Source: Salinivirga cyanobacteriivorans (GTDB lineage: Bacteria > Bacteroidota > Bacteroidia > Bacteroidales > Salinivirgaceae). Taken from it: 64,000 nucleotides of DNA. The position numbers and the translations under genes were made by a program. The stretch spans positions 3,529,501 to 3,593,500 of the forward strand of contig NZ_CP013118.1 in NCBI RefSeq assembly GCF_001443605.1, read 5' to 3'. Shown here in pieces: positions 26,984-36,642 of the stretch (positions within the stretch are counted from its first letter, which is position 1; each line of letters starts with the position of its first letter). The notes under the pieces are model-generated. The model ran no database searches, was not told the origin of the DNA, and saw nothing but the letters and a program-made list of their open reading frames with translations.

Positions 26984-27547
26984 GTGAAATACCTGATCGT
27001 AGGTTTAGGAAACATTGGCGAAACGTACAGAGGTACGCGCCACAATATAGGATTTCAAATATTGGACGCTTTTGCCGAAGCGTCCAATGTTTCTTTTACC
27101 CCTGCTCGCTATGGTGATAGGGCTGATGTTAAGTTTAAAGGACGGCAGTTTATTCTTATTAAACCGTCGACTTATGTAAACTTAAGTGGAAAGGCAGTGA
27201 ATTACTGGCTTCAAAAAGAAAAACTTTCAACCGACCATTTATTGGTATTAACCGATGATCTTGCTCTTAACTTTGGCACCATCAGGATTAGAGCCAAAGG
27301 GTCTGACGGTGGCCATAACGGATTAAAAAATATTAATGAATTAATTGGTACCAATAAATATGCGCGCCTGCGTTTTGGAATAGGTGATGAATTTCACAGG
27401 GGGAACCAGGTCGATTATGTGCTGGGGAAATGGGAACAGGAAGAGAAAAAACAACTTCCTGAGCGCATTGAAACATGCATAGATGCTGTTAAAGCTTTTG
27501 GTACGGTAGGTATTCAGCGGGCAATGAATCAATTCAACAATAAATAA
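26984..27547 (+). CDS. pth: Peptidyl-tRNA hydrolase
   Basis: 187 residues from a GTG at 26984, 13 bases after the rplY stop. The frame is open further upstream, but that part overlaps rplY and translates its acidic tail in another frame. The product starts KYLIVGLGNIG and shows GTRHNIGF with the catalytic His (near residue 22) and KPSTYVNLSG (about 62-71). It releases peptides from peptidyl-tRNA that drops off ribosomes. The stop falls within the palindromic terminator at 27536-27561. Confidence 0.95.
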   Translation: MKYLIVGLGNIGETYRGTRHNIGFQILDAFAEASNVSFTPARYGDRADVKFKGRQFILIKPSTYVNLSGKAVNYWLQKEKLSTDHLLVLTDDLALNFGTIRIRAKGSDGGHNGLKNINELIGTNKYARLRFGIGDEFHRGNQVDYVLGKWEQEEKKQLPERIETCIDAVKAFGTVGIQRAMNQFNNK

Positions 27548-27561
27548 ACTTATTTATTGTT
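27536..27561. terminator. AT-rich palindrome covering two convergent stop codons
   Basis: AACAATAAATAA and its exact reverse complement are separated by 2 bases and followed by T5. The pth stop and the stop of the minus-strand CAP gene both lie inside it, so it can act as a compact bidirectional terminator. Confidence 0.6.
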
Positions 27562-30006
27562 TTTATTTGAGATTTGCGGCTCACCACACTCTTCACAATA
27601 AAACTGCTTTATATAAGGGTTCTCAAATACACGATATGAGAAATGCTCGCCATCGAATAGCCTGCAATAACGATCTGCATTTATTTGATAAGCCTTTCGC
27701 ATTACCCTGGCAAATTTTCTGCTGAGTAACCGATCTCCGAACCGACTACATAATGAAAGGTATGTAAAAACCATATCTTCAGGCGCAGCAGGCGATTCTA
27801 CAAAAGCATCAAGCATTTTTATCGCAAAAGCATAATCTTTATTCTGAATGAATAGTTCTGCCAGCCTTAATGAGTTTTCAATGCTTTCTTCTGTAATATC
27901 AACAATTTCTTTTATTTGTTCCAGCCGGTCTTCAATTATATCGTCGCGATCCTCATTTAACGAATCAGCAGCATTGATAACTTTAAATTGAAACCGCATA
28001 TTCAGATTGTCAACAGTCTCTTTTGTGAATGACTTATAATAAAAGCGGTCAATATCGTTTTGTATATCTTCTATTTGTCTTTCATCTTTTAACGGCTCAT
28101 ATTTTACCCTGCATAAGGCATGGTTAAAAGCAATGTATTCATTATACCTGTCGAGTTCGTGCAACTCTGCTATGCGTTCCTTATGCTGCCTTGCAGAGGT
28201 GTTTGTGCCTTTCATTTCTAACCAGAGTTTATTCATGAGCAGGCCGGCAAACTCTGATTTTTCTGGAATTTCCTGGTTGTAGACAGCTGACATTGGGTAC
28301 TGTCCATTCATGACCTTTTTCATGATGTATTTCTGAATTGAAAGGGCAAGTGGCAAATCTCTTTTATCAATAGCTTTATTGAATTTGCTAATGACGAATT
28401 CCTGCTCTTTGGGCCCTGAAATGTCATAGGTCACCTTCATGTCGATTTGAGCATATCGGTGCTTCTTTAAAATCGGTTCCAGTTTTTTCGAAAGATTATA
28501 TTTCCTGATATAGTCCTGGGCTTCCTGCATACTCATGGATGCAAGCACATTGTGTTGTGTCGATTGTATGTCTCTTCTGAACTGATCCCAGGCCGGTTCA
28601 GTTTTTATCTCCGAAATTATGCTGTCTTTTTGCCGTTTCCTTAAGGCATTTACAATGCTTTGCGCTCTTTTCTTTTGAAGCATGGTGTTTTCGGTTTCTA
28701 TACCCTCAATGGATGAGAAAGCCGAAATATTAAGTTCATAAATAAGGAAGTCGGGTTCGTTCAGTAGCTTTAAGAAAGGTTCTATGTCTTCGGTTCGATA
28801 AGTATATTTTTTCTTTTCAAATGGTATTCTAAAGCTGAGTTGCGTACTATCTGCTACTGGATGATAGTCAAACTTTGAGTTTATGGTTACTGTATCGGCC
28901 AAAATTTTAAGTGGCTGTTTGTATTCACCTTCGCAATCAGAAAGAAAAGAAGCAGGTATACTTTTACATACATGGTTGTCCTGAATCAACAATAAATTTA
29001 ATTCATAATCTTCATTGGCTAATTCGTCGGGCAGTTTGCCAAGCGGAATTTTAACTTCTCTTACATACTTCCCTTCGATTTCATTTTTTCGCCAGAACTC
29101 ATTACTGTAAACCGGGTTCAGTCTCATACCGCGATTAACCAGGCTGTAATCTACCTTGTTTGGTGCACCACACAGGTACTGGTCTTTAGAAATAATGTCA
29201 ATTGCCAGACCATCTTTTCTTTCTCTAAGGAAACGTTTAAGTGGTCTTGCATTGTCAAAGTCCAGATATATCTTGTTTTTATCATTTATGGTCAAAGCCG
29301 ATTGCAGTAAACTTAAATTTTCAAGTCTGTCTATGCGTCTGCAGGCGCGGTCATCATAGTGTTCCAGCCTTTTCCACCAAAAGAATGCTGGTTGGGTTAC
29401 TTCAATTGCAAGATTTTTGGTTTGTTTTGCCCCGGTATTATCTGTCAGAAAATTACCAAGTATCATGGAAATGTATACGCGTCTTTTCTTTTTTCCCAGC
29501 GATATTCCAATACCCATTAGGGTATATTCATCGGAGTAGAGGTGTTCTGAATCACGGCCCGAGTTAAACCATTCAAAAGCAATATTGTCAGCTAATTTTT
29601 TGTATGTGTAATAAATTCCGCGCTTTTTAATTAATTCTCTTTCAATAAGTTCCAGTCCTCTGCCTGAGCCGCCGAAATACTGCAGTCTCTCTGATGTAGT
29701 GGATAAATCTTTATTTTTATTTTCTAGCGTGCGGTCTTCAATTTCCACCATGTAATCAGCCTGGAGTTTCGCTGCGTTGGTGAGTATCTCAGATTGTTCA
29801 TACGGGTCAAAACCACGTTCTGTGCGCACTTCATTAATGCGCATGAATACGAGTTTTTCAATAAAGGCTTCCTGAAAAAAGCCAGGGTCAACTTCCTGAG
29901 TAGCGTTTAATACTTTGTTGCCGACCATATAATTCTCTCCGGTCTGGCTGTAAGTAAGAAAATTTCCTAAAAAAAGAATACTTAATAAAGCAACAATCGT
30001 CCGCAT
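27550..30006 (-). CDS. Large exported CAP-domain protein with an OmpA-like segment
   Basis: 818 residues. A signal peptide lies at about 1-20 (LTYSQ). Residues about 45-190 resemble a CAP/SCP-PR1 domain (MRINEVRTERGFDPYEQSEILTNAAKLQADYM), a secreted fold of varied function. A middle region (about 385-520) includes SAFSSIEGIETENTMLQKKRAQSIV, which is like the peptidoglycan-binding OmpA C-terminal motif. The C-terminal 250 residues are helical with TPR-like spacing and end in a CEECGEP metal-ligand-like motif. The combination is not one I know by name. It is a single-gene unit, probably periplasmic. Confidence 0.7.
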   Translation of the reverse strand: MRTIVALLSILFLGNFLTYSQTGENYMVGNKVLNATQEVDPGFFQEAFIEKLVFMRINEVRTERGFDPYEQSEILTNAAKLQADYMVEIEDRTLENKNKDLSTTSERLQYFGGSGRGLELIERELIKKRGIYYTYKKLADNIAFEWFNSGRDSEHLYSDEYTLMGIGISLGKKKRRVYISMILGNFLTDNTGAKQTKNLAIEVTQPAFFWWKRLEHYDDRACRRIDRLENLSLLQSALTINDKNKIYLDFDNARPLKRFLRERKDGLAIDIISKDQYLCGAPNKVDYSLVNRGMRLNPVYSNEFWRKNEIEGKYVREVKIPLGKLPDELANEDYELNLLLIQDNHVCKSIPASFLSDCEGEYKQPLKILADTVTINSKFDYHPVADSTQLSFRIPFEKKKYTYRTEDIEPFLKLLNEPDFLIYELNISAFSSIEGIETENTMLQKKRAQSIVNALRKRQKDSIISEIKTEPAWDQFRRDIQSTQHNVLASMSMQEAQDYIRKYNLSKKLEPILKKHRYAQIDMKVTYDISGPKEQEFVISKFNKAIDKRDLPLALSIQKYIMKKVMNGQYPMSAVYNQEIPEKSEFAGLLMNKLWLEMKGTNTSARQHKERIAELHELDRYNEYIAFNHALCRVKYEPLKDERQIEDIQNDIDRFYYKSFTKETVDNLNMRFQFKVINAADSLNEDRDDIIEDRLEQIKEIVDITEESIENSLRLAELFIQNKDYAFAIKMLDAFVESPAAPEDMVFTYLSLCSRFGDRLLSRKFARVMRKAYQINADRYCRLFDGEHFSYRVFENPYIKQFYCEECGEPQISNKNNK

Positions 30007-30122
30007 ATACTATAAATCAAAGTGCTACAAAACTAACAATTAATTTAAAACAAAACCAATCAATTCAACCCGTTTTACAGAAAATGAGAACGAATAGAAC
30101 TAAATTTTTGTATATGTATTAT

Positions 30123-30130
30123 TACATTTG
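30123..30130 (+). promoter_or_regulatory. -7 element (TACATTTG) for the S4 protein gene
   Basis: A perfect TAnnTTTG 18 bases before the ATG at 30149, in the gap divergent from the CAP gene. Confidence 0.45.
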
Positions 30131-30148
30131 TTGAAAATATTTTGAATT

Positions 30149-30535
30149 ATGAGTGATTCAGAAGCAGTAAGAGTAGATAAATGGTTGTGGGCCGTAAGGG
30201 TTTTTAAAACACGCAGTCAGGCAGCTGAAGCATGCAAGAAGTCAAGAGTGCTGATTGATGGTGATGCAGTTAAGCCCGGCAAATCTATAAATGTGGGTAC
30301 CATTATCGATGTTAAAAAACCACCTTTGATTCATACCTACAAAGTTTTGGCACTTGCTGAAAAAAGAATGGGAGCCAAGCTGGTTAAAGATTATATGGAA
30401 GACCTGACCCCGGAGGAAGAACTGGCCAAAATCGACATGATGCGTTTCAATATTGATGGTTACAGACAGCGTGGCAAAGGCCGTCCCACCAAAAAAGAAC
30501 GCAGGGAGCTTGATGATTTTAAAGGTAAAAAATAA
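30149..30535 (+). CDS. RNA-binding S4 domain protein (HslR/Hsp15 type)
   Basis: 128 residues. An S4 RNA-binding domain lies at about 6-65 (VRVDKWLWAVRVFKTRSQAAEACKK), followed by a basic C-terminal tail with GRPTKKERRELDDF. It matches the Hsp15 family, which binds 50S subunits carrying nascent chains after premature dissociation. Single gene, convergent with guaA and ending 13 bases from it. Confidence 0.9.
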   Translation: MSDSEAVRVDKWLWAVRVFKTRSQAAEACKKSRVLIDGDAVKPGKSINVGTIIDVKKPPLIHTYKVLALAEKRMGAKLVKDYMEDLTPEEELAKIDMMRFNIDGYRQRGKGRPTKKERRELDDFKGKK

Positions 30536-30548
30536 CTGATCCGTAATA

Positions 30549-32084
30549 TTATTCCCATTCAATAGTGGCCGGTGGTTTCGAGCTGATATCGTATACTACG
30601 CGGTTTACACCTTTTACATTATTAATTATTTTGCTTGAAACTTTACTTAGAAAATCATAAGGCAAATGTACCCAGTCGGCAGTCATCCCGTCGGTAGAAG
30701 TTACGGCGCGTAATGCTACCACCTGCTCATAGGTTCGTTCATCACCCATTACACCTACCGATTGAATAGGTAAAAGAATAGCGCCGGCCTGCCATACATC
30801 GTCATAAAGCCCCTGTTCACGCATTTCTCCAATATATATACTATCTACTTCTTGCAGAATTCTGACCTTTTCTCTTGTGATTTCGCCCAGTATGCGTATA
30901 GATAGACCGGGACCCGGAAATGGATGGCGTCCGATTAATTGATTTGAGATATTCAGGGTTTTTCCAACTTTTCTTACTTCGTCTTTAAAAAGCAATTTGA
31001 GCGGCTCAATAATTTTCAGGTTCATGGTCTCCGGTAGTCCACCCACATTGTGATGCGATTTAATAGTCGCCGAAGGACCGTTTACCGAAACTGATTCTAT
31101 TACGTCAGGATATATGGTGCCCTGGGCAAGCCATTTTACATCTTTTATTTTAGTGGCTTCTTCATCAAATACTTCGATGAATACACGACCTATTATTTTT
31201 CGTTTTTGTTCAGGGTCACTTACACCTTCAAGTTGATCAAGGAATTTGTCGCTGGCATCAACACCTTTTACATTTAATCCCATGTCTTTATACGAAGCTA
31301 AAACTTCGTCGAACTCATTTTTACGCAACAAACCGTTATTGACAAATATACAATTCAGCTGTTTACCAATGGCTTTGTCAAGTAGCACTGCAGCTACACT
31401 GCTATCTACACCCCCCGATAAACCAAGGACCACTTTTTCGTCTCCTATGGTTGTCTTTAACTCCTCTATTGCAGCTCCTGCAAACGAAGCCGCTGTCCAG
31501 TTGCCTGAAACGCCACAAATATCTTTAACAAAGTTCTCTAAAAGCTTTTTGCCCTCTGTTGTATGATATACTTCTGGATGAAACTGGATGCCAAAGGTGT
31601 TTTGTGCTTCTATTTGAAAAGCACCATTTTTTACGTCATGTGTACTGGCAATAGGTTTAAAGGTCTCTGGCATATTTATAATGGTATCGCCATGCGACAT
31701 CCAAACCTGTGTGTTAAGAGTTAATCCCCTGAAAAGTGGTGATTTTTGGTCAATGGATGTAAGGTTGGCACGACCATACTCGCGGTGTTTCGATGGAGTT
31801 ACTGTACCACCTGATTCATGTGCAAGATATTGGGCGCCATAGCACACCCCAAGAACCGGGAGCTTACCCTTTATCTGCGACAAATCGGGTACGGGGGCAT
31901 CTTTATCTCTTACTGAGAACGGACTACCCGATAGAATAACGCCTTTAAAGCTACTGTCGAGTTGAGGTGTTTTGTTATAAGGGTGTATTTCACAATAAAC
32001 ATTTAATTCTCGTACACGTCTTGCGATTAATTGAGTGTATTGCGATCCGAAATCCAGAATAAGAATTTTTTCTTCCAGTACCAT
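30549..32084 (-). CDS. guaA: GMP synthase (glutamine-hydrolysing)
   Basis: 511 residues from the ATG at 32084. An upstream in-frame ATG at 32165 is rejected because a TAnnTTTG element (32102-32109) sits between them. The class I glutamine amidotransferase domain has the nucleophile in GVCYGAQ (Cys near residue 83). The ATP pyrophosphatase domain has GLSGGVDSS (near 227), and the C-terminal dimerisation domain ends PPATIEWE. It converts XMP to GMP in purine synthesis. Confidence 0.97.
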   Translation of the reverse strand: MVLEEKILILDFGSQYTQLIARRVRELNVYCEIHPYNKTPQLDSSFKGVILSGSPFSVRDKDAPVPDLSQIKGKLPVLGVCYGAQYLAHESGGTVTPSKHREYGRANLTSIDQKSPLFRGLTLNTQVWMSHGDTIINMPETFKPIASTHDVKNGAFQIEAQNTFGIQFHPEVYHTTEGKKLLENFVKDICGVSGNWTAASFAGAAIEELKTTIGDEKVVLGLSGGVDSSVAAVLLDKAIGKQLNCIFVNNGLLRKNEFDEVLASYKDMGLNVKGVDASDKFLDQLEGVSDPEQKRKIIGRVFIEVFDEEATKIKDVKWLAQGTIYPDVIESVSVNGPSATIKSHHNVGGLPETMNLKIIEPLKLLFKDEVRKVGKTLNISNQLIGRHPFPGPGLSIRILGEITREKVRILQEVDSIYIGEMREQGLYDDVWQAGAILLPIQSVGVMGDERTYEQVVALRAVTSTDGMTADWVHLPYDFLSKVSSKIINNVKGVNRVVYDISSKPPATIEWE

Positions 32085-32101
32085 TTTGTAAAATTTTGCC
32101 G

Positions 32102-32109
32102 CAAACTTA
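32102..32109 (-). promoter_or_regulatory. -7 element (TAAGTTTG) for guaA
   Basis: A perfect TAnnTTTG on the minus strand, 17 bases upstream of the guaA ATG. It decides the start codon. Confidence 0.55.
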
Positions 32110-32281
32110 CATAAATTTTGTTTATTCTGCCCTACATTTTGAATCAACAATGCATTAAAAATCAACTCTCAATAAATAGAGAAACATAAATGGTTCAAAA
32201 TCGTATGATTTTATTGATATTCAGCAGAAAATATTCTTTATATTCGTCCTTATCAAAGATCCCTTATAATATTAAAAATAA

Positions 32282-33160
32282 ATGAAGATTGGAATTTATA
32301 GTAGATCTATCCAGGAAACATTTTTCCCGATAATGGGAGAAATTTTGAGTTTTTTTAATCAGCGATCTGCAAGCCTGCATATACATTCAAATTTCGCAAG
32401 TCAACTCAGGAAAAATGGTTTTAATATAGATGGAGTTAAAGAATTTGACCATTACAATAACCTGGATCCCGAATTGGAAATGATGATTAGTATTGGCGGC
32501 GACGGTACATTTCTTGAGACAGTAACCTACATTAGAAACAGAAATATTCCTATACTGGGAATTAATAGCGGTCGACTTGGTTTTTTGGCCGATATAGCAC
32601 CAAAAGACATCATTGAAGCCCTTAATGATGTCTTTGATCATAAGTATACAATTGAAAATCGTTCGCTTATTGGAATGGAAACCTCCGAACCACTGAATTG
32701 CGAGTTCCCATATGCATTGAATGATTTTACCATCAGGAAAAATGATCAATCCACACTAGTAAAAATTCATACCTGGGTAAATGGTGAGTTTCTGAATACA
32801 TATTGGGCCGATGGGCTAATTATTTCAACGCCCACAGGTTCAACTGCTTACTCTTTGTCGGTAGGAGGCCCGATTGTTGTGCCTGAAACCAATAATTTAA
32901 TTATCAGCCCAATAGCCTCGCACAATTTGACCGTGAGACCGTTAGTGGTAAGTGCAGACCATAAAATAACATTTAATGTAGAAAGCCGAACAGATACACA
33001 TATTGCTTCGCTTGATGCACGTACATTTTTCTTTGAAAAATCCATGAGTTTCTCTGTAAAAAAAGCTCCTTTTTCAATTAGGATAATAAAAATAGAAGGT
33101 CATTCGTACTTTAATACCATAAGGAATAAACTTATGTGGGGAATTGATAAAAGGAATTAA
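32282..33160 (+). CDS. nadK: NAD kinase
   Basis: 292 residues. The GGDGTFLETV motif (near residue 65) and NSGRLGFLAD (near 95) of the diacylglycerol/NAD kinase fold, and GSTAYSLSVGGP (near 185), are all present. It phosphorylates NAD+ to NADP+. It heads the run that leads into the barrel proteins, uppS, bamA, skp and murI, an order typical for Bacteroidota. Confidence 0.96.
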   Translation: MKIGIYSRSIQETFFPIMGEILSFFNQRSASLHIHSNFASQLRKNGFNIDGVKEFDHYNNLDPELEMMISIGGDGTFLETVTYIRNRNIPILGINSGRLGFLADIAPKDIIEALNDVFDHKYTIENRSLIGMETSEPLNCEFPYALNDFTIRKNDQSTLVKIHTWVNGEFLNTYWADGLIISTPTGSTAYSLSVGGPIVVPETNNLIISPIASHNLTVRPLVVSADHKITFNVESRTDTHIASLDARTFFFEKSMSFSVKKAPFSIRIIKIEGHSYFNTIRNKLMWGIDKRN

Positions 33161-33286
33161 AGGATTAATCAAAATATGAATGTAATTCAGTAAAATATGG
33201 CTAAAATTGCTGTAAGCTTTTGATAGATTCTTAAATATGTATATTTTTACAAATTGGAATAATACAGCTTTCTAAAAATCAATGGA

Positions 33287-34183
33287 ATGAAAAAAATAGT
33301 TGTAATCGGAATATTAGCCCTCCTGCTTCCTAATCTAATCTCGGCCCAAAGTATGCGATGGAAACGTACCCGCTACGAATTATATGGTGGCCTTGGGGCA
33401 ACAAATTTTCTTGGAGAGTTAGGAGGAGGAGAAAAATCAGGAGGGCAATTTTGGCAGGATTTTGATTTTTCTGCAACCCGTCCACTTATATCTGTTGGGA
33501 TGCGCTATAAAATTCTTGAGCCACTGGCGGTAAAAGGTGCACTTAGTTTTGGATATTTGAGTGGCGATGATAAAGACTCAGAAAACCAGGACCGAAAAGA
33601 CAGAAATTTGCATTTTCGTGCACCAATTATTGAGCTTGGCGTGCAGGCAGAATATTCCATTATTAAAGAACGCATCAGCCGATACAGGAGATCCAGAAGA
33701 CGTGGGGGTTTTTCCTTAGCCAGTCTGAACCTTAATACCTATGTATTTACCGGAGTTAATGTTTTTTGGTTCAATCCGCAGGCCAAAGCACAAGATGGTA
33801 AATGGTATAACTTACAACCAATTGGTACCGAGGGGCAGGGTAAAATCGCAACCCGTGAGAAATATAACCGGCTTGCAATTTCTATACCTCTGGGCTTTGG
33901 CTTTAAATATCCCATAACCCAAAAAATTAGTGTGGGACTCGAATATGGAGGCCGAATAACATTTACCGATTACATCGACGACGTTAGCACAACTTATGTA
34001 GATCCTGCATTTTTTGATGACCCTGTGGAACAATACTTGCAGGACCCCAGTACAGAAAATTATCCGGCTGTAGGAGGGAATGATATCCGGGGGAATCCCA
34101 AATATGATGACTATTATATGTTTATGGTAATAAATGTAACATATAAATTGCGCACCGGTCGCAACGGAATGCCGAAATTTTAA
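33287..34183 (+). CDS. Outer-membrane beta-barrel protein (DUF6089-like), first of three
   Basis: 298 residues. A signal peptide ends near residue 20 (ISAQ). The mature part opens with a strand ELYGGLGATNFLGELGG and has the alternating pattern of a small barrel, ending TYKLRTGRNGMPKF. It shares the opening pattern (YEL..G.G..NF..) and the closing KLRTGR/KLKTGR with the next gene, so the two are paralogues. No function is known. Conserved position upstream of uppS and bamA suggests a role in envelope biogenesis. Confidence 0.75.
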   Translation: MKKIVVIGILALLLPNLISAQSMRWKRTRYELYGGLGATNFLGELGGGEKSGGQFWQDFDFSATRPLISVGMRYKILEPLAVKGALSFGYLSGDDKDSENQDRKDRNLHFRAPIIELGVQAEYSIIKERISRYRRSRRRGGFSLASLNLNTYVFTGVNVFWFNPQAKAQDGKWYNLQPIGTEGQGKIATREKYNRLAISIPLGFGFKYPITQKISVGLEYGGRITFTDYIDDVSTTYVDPAFFDDPVEQYLQDPSTENYPAVGGNDIRGNPKYDDYYMFMVINVTYKLRTGRNGMPKF

Positions 34184-34215
34184 TCTATATTTGTTAGTTA
34201 AAAGTAAGAAACAAA

Positions 34216-35175
34216 ATGCAAAAACAATTACATATGAAGTTTATAGCGCATTTCCTGCTTTTTGTTGTAATTTTCATAAGCCTGACTAACAGTGCCGAAG
34301 GTCAGGTTTATAAATGGAGAAAACTGCGTTATGAGCTAATTGCCGGCGGTGGTGTCTCAAACTTTATGAGTGATGTAGGTGAAGCTGAGAATAGCGGCCT
34401 GTCAAAATATTTCTGGACCAATGTCAATACATGGCGACCCGTTGGAGTAATTGGTATGCGAATGGCATTCAGCGACAGGCACAAGGCGAAAGCAGTACTT
34501 AGCACCGGTTTTCTGTATGCGAATGATGCTTATGGCGCATGGCCCGAAAATCAATACGAAGTAAGAACATCAATAACAGAGATATCTGCACAATATGAGT
34601 TCTACATTATTAGGGAACAGAAGAAAAGAAATATTTATAACTTCCTGGGAGCCTCTCAAAGATTCAGAAACTTTGTTTTACCAACTTACCTTTTTGCCGG
34701 TATTAGTGGTGTATATTTCAATCCTAAAACACTATTCGATGACGAATGGGTTGCATTAAGGCAGTATAATACCGAAGTGCTGCCCAACGGAAAAGAGACC
34801 TATTTCCCCGTAGCACTGGCTATTCCTGTGGGTATAGGCATCCAATTTAAAATAGCCAAATATATTTCCGTTAACATAGAGGCAGGATGGAGATTAGCTT
34901 TTACCGATTATATGGATGACCTTGGTCACGGCGATTATCCAGATCTTGAAGAGGCTATTGCAAATGGAGATTATACAAGAGCAGCACTATCTTATCGCGG
35001 ACACGGCTTCGACCGCATGAGCGATCAGTTAAGACAATCACTCGAGGAATATGTGCCTAGTGGAAGCAGGAGTGTCGGCGAATGGTATGACCAGTATCAG
35101 TTCGTTACTGCTACATTGAACTTTAAACTGAAAACCGGAAGAAAAGGACAACCAAGACTTAGGTTATATCGTTAG
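34216..35175 (+). CDS. Outer-membrane beta-barrel protein (DUF6089-like), second of three
   Basis: 319 residues. The signal peptide is read from either Met1 or Met7 (MKFIAHFLLF), ending near SAEGQ. It begins YKWRKLRYELIAGGGVSNFMSD, clearly related to the preceding gene (RWKRTRYELYGGLGATNF). It ends FKLKTGRKGQPRLRLYR. It starts 32 bases after the first barrel gene and ends 5 bases before the third, so all three are co-transcribed. Confidence 0.75.
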   Translation: MQKQLHMKFIAHFLLFVVIFISLTNSAEGQVYKWRKLRYELIAGGGVSNFMSDVGEAENSGLSKYFWTNVNTWRPVGVIGMRMAFSDRHKAKAVLSTGFLYANDAYGAWPENQYEVRTSITEISAQYEFYIIREQKKRNIYNFLGASQRFRNFVLPTYLFAGISGVYFNPKTLFDDEWVALRQYNTEVLPNGKETYFPVALAIPVGIGIQFKIAKYISVNIEAGWRLAFTDYMDDLGHGDYPDLEEAIANGDYTRAALSYRGHGFDRMSDQLRQSLEEYVPSGSRSVGEWYDQYQFVTATLNFKLKTGRKGQPRLRLYR

Positions 35176-35180
35176 TATTT

Positions 35181-35861
35181 ATGAAAAAACTGGGAATTAT
35201 TTTTCTGTGTTTATTAATGTATCATGTCGGCGTTTCTCAAAAGAACGCCGATATTGGTTTAATGCTCGGTGGAACAACCTATATGGGTGACGTGAACCAG
35301 GAAACACCTTTCAGAAGTGTTAAGCCTGCTGCAAGTGCTTTTTACAGATACAATTTTCATACACGTCTTGCGTTGAAGGGGAGCATTCAATATGCACGCC
35401 TTACAGGAGACGATGCAATGTCTGAATTTGATTACCAAAATTTAAGAAATCAGCAGTTTAGTACCAACATGCTTGGGGCTTCTGCTTTTGTGGAGTTTAA
35501 CTTTTTACATTTCGAACAAACTGTGCGTTATCGCTACGCCACGCCATATATTGGTGCAGGTCTGGGGTTTATGCTTATGGATTTTAAACTCGCAGCAAAT
35601 ACCCTTGAGAATATAACCATTCCATTTGGATTGGGTGTTAAAATTGGACTTACAGAACGTTTGGCAATGGGTTTGGAGTACACATTGCACAAAACTTTTC
35701 GTGACGATTTAGATAAAATTTCTGACTGGAGATATAATTCCTCAGGAAGTTTTCCGTTAAAGCAGAGGGCAAATCCTCAAAACGATGATTGGTTTACATT
35801 TTTTGGTGTTTTCCTATCGTATAAATTGAAAGATTGTGTAACTTGCCCCGCCTATTTATAA
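35181..35861 (+). CDS. DUF6089-family barrel protein, third of three
   Basis: 226 residues. A signal peptide of about 19 residues (GVSQ) is followed by ADIGLMLGGTTYMGDVN, the opening typical of the DUF6089 family of small barrels. It is shorter than the two preceding proteins and ends in LKDCVTCPAYL with two cysteines. It lies 21 bases upstream of uppS, in the same operon. Confidence 0.75.
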   Translation: MKKLGIIFLCLLMYHVGVSQKNADIGLMLGGTTYMGDVNQETPFRSVKPAASAFYRYNFHTRLALKGSIQYARLTGDDAMSEFDYQNLRNQQFSTNMLGASAFVEFNFLHFEQTVRYRYATPYIGAGLGFMLMDFKLAANTLENITIPFGLGVKIGLTERLAMGLEYTLHKTFRDDLDKISDWRYNSSGSFPLKQRANPQNDDWFTFFGVFLSYKLKDCVTCPAYL

Positions 35862-35882
35862 AATAACAGAAGAGAGAGGACG

Positions 35883-36632
35883 ATGAAGACCCTGAAGGAA
35901 CAAGTAGCTGAAGGCCAGCTACCTAGACATGTCGCCATTATTATGGATGGTAATGGTAGATGGGCCAAAAAGAAAGGTAATAAACGTATTTTTGGGCATA
36001 AAAATGGTGTTGCTGCTGTTAGAGAAACTACAGAAGCTGCCGCTGAGGTTGGTGTTGATTACCTTACATTGTATGCTTTTTCTACCGAAAACTGGAATCG
36101 CCCTCGAACAGAGGTTGATGCACTCATGTCACTGTTAATACAAACCATTAACCAGGAAACCTCCACACTCCTAAAAAATGATGTCAAGCTCGAAACAATA
36201 GGCGATATTACATCCTTGCCTAAAGATGTACAAAGAAAACTCGTGGAAGCAAAAGAAAAGACCGCAACCAATAAGCGTACCACGCTTACGTTGGCATTAA
36301 GTTACAGTTCGCGCTGGGAGATAAATAAAGCGCTCAAAAATATTGCGAAGAAAGTAAGCGATGGAGAGATTGAAGCAGATCAGGTGGATGAAACTACATT
36401 GATCAATCATCTTGAAACCGCTCAAATGCCTGATCCGGAATTGCTCATCAGAACCAGTGGTGAACAAAGGTTAAGTAACTTCCTATTGTATCAGTTAGCA
36501 TATTCAGAATTATATTTTACCCCAAAACTTTGGCCCGATTTCAGAAAAAATGATTTCTTTGAGGCGATTTTAGCTTTTCAAAGCCGGGAAAGACGTTTTG
36601 GCAAAATTAGTGAACAACTACAAAAAAAATAA
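35883..36632 (+). CDS. uppS: Isoprenyl transferase (undecaprenyl diphosphate synthase)
   Basis: 249 residues. The MDGNGRWA signature with the catalytic Asp is near residue 22, followed by GHKNG and the C-terminal RTSGEQRLSNFLLYQ (about 197-211). It builds the C55 lipid carrier for peptidoglycan and glycan export. It is placed 10 bases before bamA, so both lipid carrier and outer-membrane assembly are made from one transcript. Confidence 0.96.
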   Translation: MKTLKEQVAEGQLPRHVAIIMDGNGRWAKKKGNKRIFGHKNGVAAVRETTEAAAEVGVDYLTLYAFSTENWNRPRTEVDALMSLLIQTINQETSTLLKNDVKLETIGDITSLPKDVQRKLVEAKEKTATNKRTTLTLALSYSSRWEINKALKNIAKKVSDGEIEADQVDETTLINHLETAQMPDPELLIRTSGEQRLSNFLLYQLAYSELYFTPKLWPDFRKNDFFEAILAFQSRERRFGKISEQLQKK

Positions 36633-36642
36633 CTAGACGGGA

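Noticed and set aside
32085-32165. Longer guaA start at 32165
   Set aside because: A TAAGTTTG element lies between the two ATGs, and the extra 27 residues do not belong to the family.
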